NCBI RefSeq assembly: GCF_036013525.1 | Contig: NZ_CP107853.1 | Coordinates: 12,524,001-12,588,000 of the forward strand | Length of the DNA stretch: 64,000 bases | Direction: 5' to 3' | From: Nonomuraea sp. NBC_00507 | GTDB taxonomy: Bacteria > Actinomycetota > Actinomycetes > Streptosporangiales > Streptosporangiaceae | Shown here: one piece after another, positions 25,751 to 34,734 of the stretch | How positions within the stretch are numbered: position 1 is the stretch's first letter | Layout: the number at the start of each line of letters is the position of its first letter | Made by a program: the position numbers and the translations under genes | Notes under the pieces: model-generated | Databases searched by the model: none | What the model was told of the DNA's origin: nothing | Seen by the model: only the letters and a program-made list of their open reading frames with translations

Positions 25751-27160
25751 ATGGCCGATCACTGGGAACCGATCAGGGTCTATGAGGTCGAAGTCACCGC
25801 ACCCAACTGCGACACCACCAGGCAGCAGATCGTCACGTGGCTGGAGAGCACCAATCCGGACCGGATCGAGTCCGCCGGTCAGAGCTACGTGGAGGCCGCC
25901 AAGCTGATCCGGGACGAGGGCGGCGTCCAGGACGCCATCATGGACGCGGCCAGCGGGCTGGCGCGCGTGTGGCGGGGCGAGAGCGCCACCAAGGCGCTGA
26001 AGGCGCTGCGGCTGCTGTACGCCAGCGCGGGCGCGCTCGCCGACGCCATGCACGACACCGGCCAGCCGATGACCGACTACGCCAGAGAGGTCAGGACCAC
26101 CCGCGAGAAGGTGGCCTCGGCTCCGGCGAACAACGGCTCCCTCCTCTACAACGACACCGGCCGGCTCTACACGAACGGCGGCAACTACGGCGCGTACGGC
26201 GGCTCGGGCCTGGGAACGGGTCAGACCGGCTACACCCCGCCGCTGATCACCGGCAACGGCGACCTGTCGAACACTCCGTTGCTCCCGCCGGCGCTCCAGG
26301 CGGACGCGCAGGCGAGGAGGGACCTGGAAGCCCTCAACGTCAAGATCGACAGCCTGAACCGCCAGCTGGCCGAGGGTCTCGCCTTCCAGATGCCCGATAT
26401 CGCCCCTCTGGAGGTGGAGCTCGAGAAGCAGGGCAAGCTCGACCCCGGCAGCGGGACCAGGACGCCCACGGGTACGACCACGTACTGGAACGGCAGCGGC
26501 TCGGACGGCGGCGGTCCGGGTTCAGGCGTTACCGGCGGCGGCGACACCGGAAACGGCTCGGACAGCCGGGGAGACACCCCGCAGGACCCCGGCCGGACGG
26601 ATCCCGAGCAGGGCCGGGACGACCCGTCCACGGACGACCCGTCCACGGACCCGCAGGATCCGTCCACGCCGGAGCAGCCCGGCCGCGGCGAAGACCCACA
26701 GCCGACCGGCCAGAATCCGGGCCAGGACGGCGCCGACCGGCAGCAGGACGTGCCTCCGGTCATCGGCGCCGACAACAGGGACCAGACCCAGCTCGCGGAC
26801 GCCGGCAACCCGACCACCACCACGCCGCCCGGCACGACCACGAACCCGTACCAGACGACGCCGAACGCAACGGTCATCCCGACGACCACCCAGCCTCCGG
26901 CGACCACCCCCAACCCGTATGCGGCCGGCCAGCCGGGCGCGGGCACCTGGTACGGCACGAGCGGCACGGCTCCGGCGGCCACCCCGGCCGTGCTCAGGGG
27001 CGGGTCCGCCACTCCGGGCTCGGGTTTCATGGCCTACCCGCCGGGAGCGGGCATGGGGGCGGTCGGCAGCGAGGGCGACGAGCGCACCCGCGAGATCTAC
27101 GACCCGGAGCCCGGCATCTGGTCGGTCTCCCATGAGACGAGCCCAGAGAAGATCGGCTGA
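25751..27160 (+). CDS. Long ESX-associated protein with WXG-type N-terminus and Pro/Thr-rich tail
   Basis: The 469-residue product has an N-terminal helical domain of about 125 residues with the turn GLARVWRGESATKALKAL (W-R-G). A coiled-coil-like stretch follows at 185-230 (ARRDLEALNVKIDSLNRQL), then a long low-complexity region rich in Asp, Pro, Gly, Thr and Gln (DDPSTDDPSTDPQDPST). The C-terminus is GIWSVSHETSPEKIG. It is last in the WXG100 operon and is a likely large ESX substrate that may reach through the wall. No enzymatic domain is recognisable. Confidence 0.65.
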   Translation: MADHWEPIRVYEVEVTAPNCDTTRQQIVTWLESTNPDRIESAGQSYVEAAKLIRDEGGVQDAIMDAASGLARVWRGESATKALKALRLLYASAGALADAMHDTGQPMTDYAREVRTTREKVASAPANNGSLLYNDTGRLYTNGGNYGAYGGSGLGTGQTGYTPPLITGNGDLSNTPLLPPALQADAQARRDLEALNVKIDSLNRQLAEGLAFQMPDIAPLEVELEKQGKLDPGSGTRTPTGTTTYWNGSGSDGGGPGSGVTGGGDTGNGSDSRGDTPQDPGRTDPEQGRDDPSTDDPSTDPQDPSTPEQPGRGEDPQPTGQNPGQDGADRQQDVPPVIGADNRDQTQLADAGNPTTTTPPGTTTNPYQTTPNATVIPTTTQPPATTPNPYAAGQPGAGTWYGTSGTAPAATPAVLRGGSATPGSGFMAYPPGAGMGAVGSEGDERTREIYDPEPGIWSVSHETSPEKIG

Positions 27161-27192
27161 CCCGGGCGAGGCCGGCCCGTGCGGGATCGGGC

Positions 27193-27630
27193 TCAGCCCT
27201 CCATGCGCTGCCGGATCCGATCGAGCTGCCCCATGAGGTCCTCGAAGGTGCGGTTGTAGGCGGCCTGCGCCTGGCGTACCTGCTCCATGGCGGCGTCGGC
27301 GTCGGTGCCGAAGCGCATCGGGTTGTCCTCGCCGAAGGCCTCCTCCATCACCTCGCCCATCTGCCGCCGCAGATCCGCGGCGGCCTCGGCCACGGTGATC
27401 TTGATGCGCTCGGCGAGTTCGCCCGAGGTCAGGCGCATGGCCTTCGGGTGGAGGACGAGTTCCTTGATCCCGCCGCCGGAGAACTCGACGGCGACGAGCC
27501 CGTCCTCGTCCTCGGCCCGGCCGACCAGCTCGGTCATGGAGGTCCGCAGCTCGGCGACGCGTGACATCTGCTCGTCGGCGTTCTTGAGAATCCTGTCGAA
27601 ATCCAGTGCGCCGAACTCCCGCTCGATCAT
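27193..27630 (-). CDS. YbaB/EbfC-like protein
   Basis: The 145-residue protein resembles YbaB/EbfC. It has an N-terminal helix, a central beta sheet (DGLVAVEFSGGGIKELVLHP) and a C-terminal helical region (ERIKITVAEAAADLRRQMGE). YbaB proteins are small nucleoid-associated DNA-binding dimers; YbaB-like paralogues are also found beside ESX loci, where their role is unclear. I chose the ATG at 27630 behind gggtagg; one at 27645 is possible. It is divergent from a second YbaB-like gene across 193 nt. Confidence 0.75.
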   Translation of the reverse strand: MIEREFGALDFDRILKNADEQMSRVAELRTSMTELVGRAEDEDGLVAVEFSGGGIKELVLHPKAMRLTSGELAERIKITVAEAAADLRRQMGEVMEEAFGEDNPMRFGTDADAAMEQVRQAQAAYNRTFEDLMGQLDRIRQRMEG

Positions 27631-27823
27631 CCGCCTACCCCACATGCCACAAAAGACGCTTTACTCACAACCCTATCCTCAGGGTTGGCGGGCCGCCGTT
27701 CCCGGCCGACGCCCCGGCTGACGGCTCCGTTAACAGCGGGCGAACGTTACAGATCCATAGAAGCCCGGTAAAAAAAGCGGACGTAAGATGCCAGTTGGTG
27801 TTGAACGTACGAAAGGTGCATCT

Positions 27824-28207
27824 GTGGCGGATGCGTTCGAGGCGGAGATCAGGGAGCTCGCAGGCGAGATCAACCAGCAGATCGCCCGCGTTCGCGAGGC
27901 GTACGGAGAACTCTCCGCTCTGGAGCACACAGCACGTTCCGCGGACGGGATGGTGAGCGTGACCGTCGGCCGGCACGGTCAGGTACGCGCCATCGAGTTG
28001 AACCCTCGGGTGTATCGCACCCTGTCCCCCTCGCAGCTGGCCGAGGCGATCATGCAACAGGCCGGCAAGGCCACCGCCGCGGTCTCCGAGCAGAGCAAGG
28101 AGCTCTTGAAGCCCCTCATGCCGGAGGGCGTGCCGCATGAGGAGGTCTTCGGCGAGCACGCCACGCTCGACGCGTTCTTCCCCAGCCCTGTGGAGCCGGC
28201 CCCGTGA
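27824..28207 (+). CDS. YbaB/EbfC-like protein, second copy
   Basis: This 127-residue protein (from the GTG at 27824, behind GAAAGG) has the same fold pattern as the divergent copy: a helix, SADGMVSVTVGRHGQVRAIE as the central sheet, then LSPSQLAEAIMQQAGKATAAV. An ATG at 27788 would add 12 residues but lacks a ribosome-binding site. Its stop overlaps the next gene's GTG (GTGA). It is thus tied to the WXG-like gene and the giant protein gene, and may act as a chaperone-like or regulatory partner; that is inference. Confidence 0.72.
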   Translation: MADAFEAEIRELAGEINQQIARVREAYGELSALEHTARSADGMVSVTVGRHGQVRAIELNPRVYRTLSPSQLAEAIMQQAGKATAAVSEQSKELLKPLMPEGVPHEEVFGEHATLDAFFPSPVEPAP

Positions 28208-28503
28208 CCGGCTACTACGTGGAACGGGAGGCGCTGCGCCGTGAGGCCAGGGTCTACGACGAGCTCGAGCGCAACGCGAAAGAGGCGCGTGACGAACTCC
28301 GCGCCGCCTTCGACCGGGACAGGAACACGCTCGGCAACGACGAGTACGGCGCCGAACTGGCCAAGAACATGCCCGGAATCGAACGCGGCATCTTCGACGC
28401 CCTGAAGGCGCACATCGACGAGCTCGAGCGCCTGGCCTCGGGCCTGAACGTCAGCGCCCGCAACTACGAGGCTGCGGAGCAGCCCCCCGTCGAGCGTCGC
28501 TGA
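28204..28503 (+). CDS. WXG100-like ESX protein with YxxxE tail
   Basis: The 99-residue product is two long charged helices without a W-x-G turn; the turn region reads GNDEYGAELAKNMPG. It ends NYEAAEQPPVERR, which contains a YxxxE export motif. Proteins of this kind are often encoded directly before large ESX cargo and escort it. The next gene starts 6 nt downstream, so it is the likely partner of the giant protein. Confidence 0.7.
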   Translation: MTGYYVEREALRREARVYDELERNAKEARDELRAAFDRDRNTLGNDEYGAELAKNMPGIERGIFDALKAHIDELERLASGLNVSARNYEAAEQPPVERR

Positions 28504-28509
28504 TCGCCC

Positions 28510-31500
28510 ATGGGCTTCGACGGGTTCCTCGTGCCCGAGTTCGCCAAGCCGTACATCGGCTGGGTGGTCGGCATGGACTGGCCGGAAGGGGACGAGTCCG
28601 GCTGCTTCCGGCTGGCCGACGCCTGCGTGACCGCCGCGCACCGGCTCGTCGAGGGCACGGCCGCCGACCAGCCGGGGAGCGCGTCCAAAATCGGCTCCGC
28701 CTGGGACGGGGAGGCACACCTCGCCTTCGCCGCCCATGTCGAGGCGGTGGTCGGCGGTCAGCTCGCCGCCGTCGTCAAGCGGCTCGTGGACACCGCCGTC
28801 GCGCTCAACGGCGTGGGAGTGCAGATCCAGTACGCCAAGTACATGATCGAGGCCACCGTCTGGCTGCTGATCGCACAGCTGGCGTATCTGCTGGCCATGG
28901 CCCTGGCCAGCGGCGGGGCGAGTCTGGCGCTCATCCCACCACGTCTGCAGCTGGCACGGATGACGGTCGCGCAGATCGCCAAGACGTGCCTGCGCAACAT
29001 AGCGCTGTTCGCCGGGATCGTGGCCGGCATGGACCTGGGTATCCAGATCCTGCAGATGGCGAAGGGCCGCAGAGACGAGATCGACGTCCAGCAGGTCGCG
29101 ATCTCGGCGGCGGCCGGCGGCGCCATGGGCGGGCTCATGGGACTGCTCTCCGGCGGCCTGAGCCGGCTGGCCACGCCGGCCCTGCGGGCCGGTCTGACCA
29201 GGGCGGAGATGTCCACGGCGGAGAAGCTGCTGGCCGCGGCCAGCTCGTCGTTGTACGGGCAGGCCGCGCAGTTCGCCGTGACCGGCGGCATCACGACCGC
29301 GGGAACCTTGTTGGCCCAAGGGCACTTCAGCTGGGACATGCTAGCCAAGGGCATCACGTCCAGTGCGCTGGGGGCGGACGGGCAGCACCTGGCCACGCCC
29401 ATGCCACATGGTGCCGACGGCTCGCCCACGCCCGGCCCGGCCGCTCCGTCCGGGGATCCTCCGCCGTCCGGAAATCCTCCGTCCTCCGGACGCCCTCCAT
29501 CCGGCCCGGACACTGGCGGCGCGCGCGTACCCGAGACCAACGGTGAAACGACCCTGTCGGCGGCGGCGAACCATAACCAGCGGACCACCATCAACGCCGG
29601 GGCTGACGGGCCGTCTGTATGGAAGAGCCTCGACGTTCCGTCCCAGCAGGCCGAAGTCGCCGCGGCCCGGCCCGATGGCCCGCCGGTGTGGAAGAGCGCT
29701 GAGGCGCTCACGCGGCCAGATGGTTCGCCGGCGGTGAGGAACTCCGCGCTGCCCGCGCAGTCAGTGGACGGAGCAGCGGCCCGGCCCGATGGCCCGCCGA
29801 CCTGGAAGCCGCGTGAGGCGCTCATTCAGTCAGCGAAGGGCGCCATGCACAACGCTCAAGTCCTTCTGGCGGCGAGACCTGAGGCTGGCTCGCACTCGGC
29901 TGACCGAGGTGTTTCGGAGATGTCGGCGGACCCGAGTCGGACGGCTCGGCCCGAGGGGACTATCGAAAGCAAGGGTGCCGAGCCGACTTCACGGCCGGAT
30001 ACCGCTTCACAGTCGGTCAACAGCAAAAACCCGGACACAGTGGCGAGCGCCGCTACGCCGTCCCGACCGGACGGCCCGGTGGCCTGGAAGGACAAGCCCG
30101 ACATCCTTCCACCGCCCGAAAGGCATCCACCTCGCACCGTCGAGATCGGCGCCCTGGGCGAAACGGCCGTACACGACGTCAAGGTGCCGGAAAGCGCGAC
30201 GGCGGCGGCTCGGGCTCTGACCGACGGCATCACGGGTGTCACCCCGCGGGAACGACGCGCGATCCGCGAGTGGCTTGCGGAGACGCTCTCCGACGGCAAT
30301 CGCGACACCTGGACCAACCATCTCCAAAGGGGCGTGGCACTCAGCGTCGGAGACAAGGTGATCTACCTCAAGCTGACGCCGAGCGAGTTCACCCACATGG
30401 AGCACCCGAGCCTGGCGCCGGAGAAGCCGGTCGCGTTCGGCGGGGACGGCGTGGAAGGCAAGTCCTCGCAGGCCTCCTCCCTGGAGCGGACCGCGGGGAT
30501 GATTCGCGCGCTGAATCACTCGTCGGACGAGGCCGAGGCGAGCGCCCTGCCCCGTGCGGGCATCAGCAACACGTTGCGCACGACCCACACGAACGGCATC
30601 GAGGTCATCAGCGGCCACAAGGCCGTTTCCCCGGCGCACGACTATTTCGTCGCCGACATCTCGCTGGAGGTGTACCGCAACGGCGAGAAGGTCACCGAAA
30701 CCGCCGCAGTCCCCGAGCTGTCCGTGACCCTCCCCTTCCCCAAGCAGTTCACCCGTGAAGGGCCGCTGCTGGCCGCCGACCACCCACCGGCGCTGCCTCG
30801 CCACGAGGTCCCGCCCGGAGCCGAGCACAAGTTCCGTGATCACGGGATCGCCATCACCGGGATGGACGTCACGCCTCTGGTGCTGGAGGTGCAGCGCCGG
30901 ACGTTGTCGGCGGGCGTGCCCGCGGGTGAGGTGGTCAAGATCGTTGAGCACCTCACGTCCACCGTGCTCAGCGAGCAGGGGATGAAGAACCGCAGCCAGT
31001 CGTTGCTGTCGAGCGGGGCCGGCTCCGAGGCGGTCCGGTACAAGAGCTCCGCACTGCGGTCAGCGGAGGACTCCATCGAGGTCACCAGCCGGATCACCCG
31101 GATCGAGCCCATCGACGGAAGCGGGCGGCCACCGATCGAGACGATGTTCCGGGACGACATGGGGCGGCGCGAGAGCGAGGGGACGACACATCGGCAGGGC
31201 GCGAGCCTCAACGTTCACGCGGGCGGCAAGATCGGCCTGACCCTGGGCGACAGGGCGGAGGTCATCGGACGCGCCATCGGCGGGTTCGGCTTCGGCTCTG
31301 ACCATGTGACGACCACCAACAGAGCACACGGCAACCACACCGTCCTGACCAGGCTCGATGACGTCACCATGTACGACGCCCACATGCGGCTGCAGGTCGA
31401 GACCGAGAAGCTGGGCACCTTCGAGGTGGAGGTGAAGGCCGAGCTGACCGTGCCGGCTCGGGACGCGCCCCGGATGGAGCAGGACATCTTCGGCCACGAT

Positions 31501-34500
31501 CTCCGGCCGCGAGGGGAATTCAACGAGATCCGGCAGAAACTCGCCGACCTCCACCGGGAAATCGACAACGTACGTGAGGAGTTCGTGCGCAGCGAACCGG
31601 TCGGTGAATACCCGGCCAGGGGCGAGCACCCGAACCGCGGCTACGACCCTCACGCGCTGGAGCCGGAGACACTCGCCGCCGGGCGGGGGACAGGACTGGG
31701 CAGCGGCATCCGCGTCCACTCGGAGACGCTCCTCAGCACGGAGATCCGCCAGGCCGTGGATCAGGCACTGCCCGACCTCCCGCCGGGGATCAGGCGCCAG
31801 GTCGCACGGGACATCGAGAGCCGCTTCGGGGGCGTGGCCCTGGAAGCCGACCTGACGCATGCCCTGCACGGGATCAGGTACGACAAGACGATCGGCGGCT
31901 ACACCTTCGAGATCCTGGCCGAGGGCACTCTCGGCCGGCGGCACCAGGTCGGCTCGACCGACATGACGGTGAACGAGCGCAGGATCACCTCGCGGATCGA
32001 CACCAGCCAGCGGGAGACCTCCGTCGGAGGCCGTGCGGAGGTACGCGCCGTCGCGCGCCTCGAGGTGAACGAAGGGCTCAAGATCGACCCCGCGAACCTG
32101 GCTGTCACCAGGAGCGGCACGAAGGCGGAGAGTGTCGGCTTCTCCGCCGGTCACACGAGGTACGACCGCACGGAGACCAGCGGCGGCTTCACCATCACGC
32201 GGGATCTCTCCTTCGATGTCAGGATGAGGGTCTCGCGCAACGGCACAGAGGTGACGAACACGTCATGGGAGGTGCACGGCAGCAAGGCGGAGATCCTCCT
32301 GCCGAATACCCACCTGCCGGAGACGCCGGTGCTCGCGCAGGACGTCGCACATGTGGGTCGTATCGAGTCGTCGACCAGGCCGCCCGGTTACGTATGGGCT
32401 CACGACGACCGGCTGCACGCCACCGTCCGCCTGGGCGCCATGCCTGACCTGGCTCAGACGGTGGCCAGGGCGCACGCCGACTGGGCGGGACTGCCGCTGC
32501 CCGCGGAGCGGCTGGACGTGCCGACGGTGTTCGAGACCGCCACCGACGTGATCAAGCTGGAAACCATGATCACATCTCACCCCGACGGCCTGCACTACAC
32601 CGTGTCCGACCAAGGGGGATGGCGGCACGACGTGCATGTGAAGGCCGACGTGGCCGGGTTGAAGCACGTCAAGTCGGAGACCGGGGTAGAGCACGAAATC
32701 TACTCCAACAGCAACTCGAAGATGACGGACAGCGAGCGCAGCAGACAGGCCCTGGGCGGGCACGCCCGGACCGGCCTGCGCGTCACCTTCGGCCGCGACG
32801 GCGAGCACGGCGGTGAGACGGCGGGTCACACAAGAGGGGACGAGGAAACCACAGGAAACGAGCGAAAGGTCGTGGCGCGAGCGGGGGTGCACGCCGCCGC
32901 GAAGAGCATGACCCAGGAAAGCTCCTACCTGGGCGGCAGCGACGTCGCCCGGGTCACCTACTCGGACGGGAGCCCCTCGCACTGGTATCGCGGAGACCTC
33001 GTCCTGGAGGTGACGCCGTCCAGAACCAACGGGGAAACGGTCGAACGGGGCCCGACCACCTACGTCCGGGTGGGCGAGATCATGGACCTCGTCCTTCCTG
33101 ACGAGGTGGCACGCCGTCACGGTCTGGAAGGTCCGGAGGGCGTGGAGCCCGCCAAGCAGGCGGGGGACACGACCCGCGCCTATTCCGCGCCTGAGGCGGC
33201 GATGAGCACCGCCTCCGTTCAGCATCTCGACGCGCAGACCGTACTCCCGAAGATCCTCGAGAAGCTTCGCGACGAGAAACTGTTCTTCCCTGACCAGGAG
33301 TTCACGAACCACCCGGTGGCCGAGCACCTGCGCGGCCACTACGGCCAGGACGCGCTCGCCACGAAATTGGGGGAACTCCGCGGAAACGGAGTGTCCTCCT
33401 GGTTGTTCGTCACCGACGAACACGGCCGGGTCACCGAACGCGTGGGGATCCGGGTCACGGCCGAGATCGGCGACGGGGTGCACGTCGGTGAGCGTTCCGA
33501 CACCGGCCTCATGCTCCGCAGCGAGCGCCTCAGCGGCGACCTGAGCGTGCGTGAGCGGGGATCGGACCACGGCGGGGAGCTGCTCGCGCGCTACTCCGAG
33601 TCATCGGACGGCCAGCTGAGGGGAGCCGAAGCGGGCTACGCGAACTTCCGCGACTCCCACACCGTGGACGCGCGCGGAACGAATGCGAAAGACATCAACC
33701 GTTACCAGACGCGGGAGGCCCCGCAGGAGTTCAAGCACCCGGTCACGTACGAGATCACGCTCGAGCGCGCCCAAGTCCGCCCTGTCCTGGAACCCATGCA
33801 GAGCGCGGCCCGCAGCATGCTGCTCAAGGTGGGCGAGGTGACCGGACGTGACGGGGCCGTGCGGCTCTTCGACAGGCATGTCGGGGTCACCTCGACGTCC
33901 AGAGCGGTCGCGGACGGCGAACTCGGCGTCTTGGTCCCGGGGCACCTCACCATGGAGGTCCCGCAAGGGACCCCGGTCACGGCGCGTACGCCGGTCGCCG
34001 CCGCGGACCCGCGATGGGCGGAGCCGGCCGGGCCCAGCACCATGACCACCACGCTCGGGAGGGGCGTCCCCAAGGGAGACGTCAGCCAGGTCGCGTTCCC
34101 GGCCGCCACGATGGTGGAGCAATGGGCGCCGGTGGCCGCGGTGCCGCCGAAGCTCCGCGAGGAGGTGCCCTCGCTGGACAACAGGCCCAACGGATTCGAG
34201 CTGTCTCGCCCGGCCGGCATGTCCCTGGCCGAGGCCGCCAAGGAAAGGACCATGCGCGCGCACATCGAGCAGTTGCTCGCGCATGACTACGAGATCCCAG
34301 GGGTCGGCAAGGTGGGGATCGATGTCAACGGGGCCCGCGAGATCACCAGCGCGCTGGTCAAACAGCGCGTCTACGCGCAGACCATGAGCACAACCGGGCA
34401 CGGCCAGGAGCAAGGCCGCGGCCGGGCCGCCCGAGCGGGCGGGTCCGACGGATCGACCGGCGAAGGGAACCTGGGCTTCGGCGGCATCGGCGGCAGCACG

Positions 34501-34722
34501 AAGACGGCGGACGAGGCCGCGTCGCGGAGCGCCGACATCGTCGAACGCAACTTCCTGGAGAAGCAGCACGAGAACACGTACCTCGAAGTGGACATCTCCG
34601 TCGTGCTCTATGGCGAGGGCAGGCCGCTGGTGATAGACGTCGACAAGGGCCTCTACCTGAGGCTCACCCCTGAAGGGCTCGCCGAGTTCGACGCCGCGCA
34701 TCCCGGGGTCATCAGGCGCTGA
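28510..34722 (+). CDS. Giant CpnT-like ESX-associated protein with repeated beta-rich modules
   Basis: The 2070-residue protein starts with a WXG100-like domain of the CpnT N-terminal type (GMDWPEGDESGCFRLADA, then W65-D-G in SAWDGEAHLAFAAH) and a hydrophobic helical part (about 115-250, with ISAAAGGAMGGLMGLLSGGL). Residues about 300-530 form a Pro-rich linker with five RPDGPPxWK-like repeats. The rest is a series of long beta-rich modules that seem to repeat: strand-rich stretches ending in patterns such as DISLEVYRNGEKV, DVRMRVSRNGTEV and DLVLEVTPSRTNGE. The C-terminus (LVIDVDKGLYLRLTPEGLAE) resembles a module end (KVIYLKLTPSEF) rather than a toxin. No immunity-like gene follows. It is probably exported with the preceding small protein; its function is unknown. 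Confidence 0.75.
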   Translation: MGFDGFLVPEFAKPYIGWVVGMDWPEGDESGCFRLADACVTAAHRLVEGTAADQPGSASKIGSAWDGEAHLAFAAHVEAVVGGQLAAVVKRLVDTAVALNGVGVQIQYAKYMIEATVWLLIAQLAYLLAMALASGGASLALIPPRLQLARMTVAQIAKTCLRNIALFAGIVAGMDLGIQILQMAKGRRDEIDVQQVAISAAAGGAMGGLMGLLSGGLSRLATPALRAGLTRAEMSTAEKLLAAASSSLYGQAAQFAVTGGITTAGTLLAQGHFSWDMLAKGITSSALGADGQHLATPMPHGADGSPTPGPAAPSGDPPPSGNPPSSGRPPSGPDTGGARVPETNGETTLSAAANHNQRTTINAGADGPSVWKSLDVPSQQAEVAAARPDGPPVWKSAEALTRPDGSPAVRNSALPAQSVDGAAARPDGPPTWKPREALIQSAKGAMHNAQVLLAARPEAGSHSADRGVSEMSADPSRTARPEGTIESKGAEPTSRPDTASQSVNSKNPDTVASAATPSRPDGPVAWKDKPDILPPPERHPPRTVEIGALGETAVHDVKVPESATAAARALTDGITGVTPRERRAIREWLAETLSDGNRDTWTNHLQRGVALSVGDKVIYLKLTPSEFTHMEHPSLAPEKPVAFGGDGVEGKSSQASSLERTAGMIRALNHSSDEAEASALPRAGISNTLRTTHTNGIEVISGHKAVSPAHDYFVADISLEVYRNGEKVTETAAVPELSVTLPFPKQFTREGPLLAADHPPALPRHEVPPGAEHKFRDHGIAITGMDVTPLVLEVQRRTLSAGVPAGEVVKIVEHLTSTVLSEQGMKNRSQSLLSSGAGSEAVRYKSSALRSAEDSIEVTSRITRIEPIDGSGRPPIETMFRDDMGRRESEGTTHRQGASLNVHAGGKIGLTLGDRAEVIGRAIGGFGFGSDHVTTTNRAHGNHTVLTRLDDVTMYDAHMRLQVETEKLGTFEVEVKAELTVPARDAPRMEQDIFGHDLRPRGEFNEIRQKLADLHREIDNVREEFVRSEPVGEYPARGEHPNRGYDPHALEPETLAAGRGTGLGSGIRVHSETLLSTEIRQAVDQALPDLPPGIRRQVARDIESRFGGVALEADLTHALHGIRYDKTIGGYTFEILAEGTLGRRHQVGSTDMTVNERRITSRIDTSQRETSVGGRAEVRAVARLEVNEGLKIDPANLAVTRSGTKAESVGFSAGHTRYDRTETSGGFTITRDLSFDVRMRVSRNGTEVTNTSWEVHGSKAEILLPNTHLPETPVLAQDVAHVGRIESSTRPPGYVWAHDDRLHATVRLGAMPDLAQTVARAHADWAGLPLPAERLDVPTVFETATDVIKLETMITSHPDGLHYTVSDQGGWRHDVHVKADVAGLKHVKSETGVEHEIYSNSNSKMTDSERSRQALGGHARTGLRVTFGRDGEHGGETAGHTRGDEETTGNERKVVARAGVHAAAKSMTQESSYLGGSDVARVTYSDGSPSHWYRGDLVLEVTPSRTNGETVERGPTTYVRVGEIMDLVLPDEVARRHGLEGPEGVEPAKQAGDTTRAYSAPEAAMSTASVQHLDAQTVLPKILEKLRDEKLFFPDQEFTNHPVAEHLRGHYGQDALATKLGELRGNGVSSWLFVTDEHGRVTERVGIRVTAEIGDGVHVGERSDTGLMLRSERLSGDLSVRERGSDHGGELLARYSESSDGQLRGAEAGYANFRDSHTVDARGTNAKDINRYQTREAPQEFKHPVTYEITLERAQVRPVLEPMQSAARSMLLKVGEVTGRDGAVRLFDRHVGVTSTSRAVADGELGVLVPGHLTMEVPQGTPVTARTPVAAADPRWAEPAGPSTMTTTLGRGVPKGDVSQVAFPAATMVEQWAPVAAVPPKLREEVPSLDNRPNGFELSRPAGMSLAEAAKERTMRAHIEQLLAHDYEIPGVGKVGIDVNGAREITSALVKQRVYAQTMSTTGHGQEQGRGRAARAGGSDGSTGEGNLGFGGIGGSTKTADEAASRSADIVERNFLEKQHENTYLEVDISVVLYGEGRPLVIDVDKGLYLRLTPEGLAEFDAAHPGVIRR
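29600..30090 (+). repeat. RPDGPPxWK repeat region in the giant protein
   Basis: Five imperfect copies of a short unit are visible at the protein level: ADGPSVWKS, RPDGPPVWKS, RPDGSPAVRNS, RPDGPPTWKP and RPDGPVAWKD. They are spaced 18-100 residues apart within the linker between the WXG-like head and the beta-rich modules. The two best copies share the DNA string cggcccgatggcccgccg. A conserved Trp-Lys in an otherwise disordered linker suggests a binding motif rather than a simple spacer. Confidence 0.65.
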
Positions 34723-34734
34723 CCTCCGGGCGGG

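Noticed and set aside
33601..34722. C-terminal toxin domain of the giant protein
   Set aside because: I looked for nuclease, NADase, ADP-ribosyltransferase or deaminase motifs in the last 370 residues and saw none; the end resembles the other beta-rich modules.
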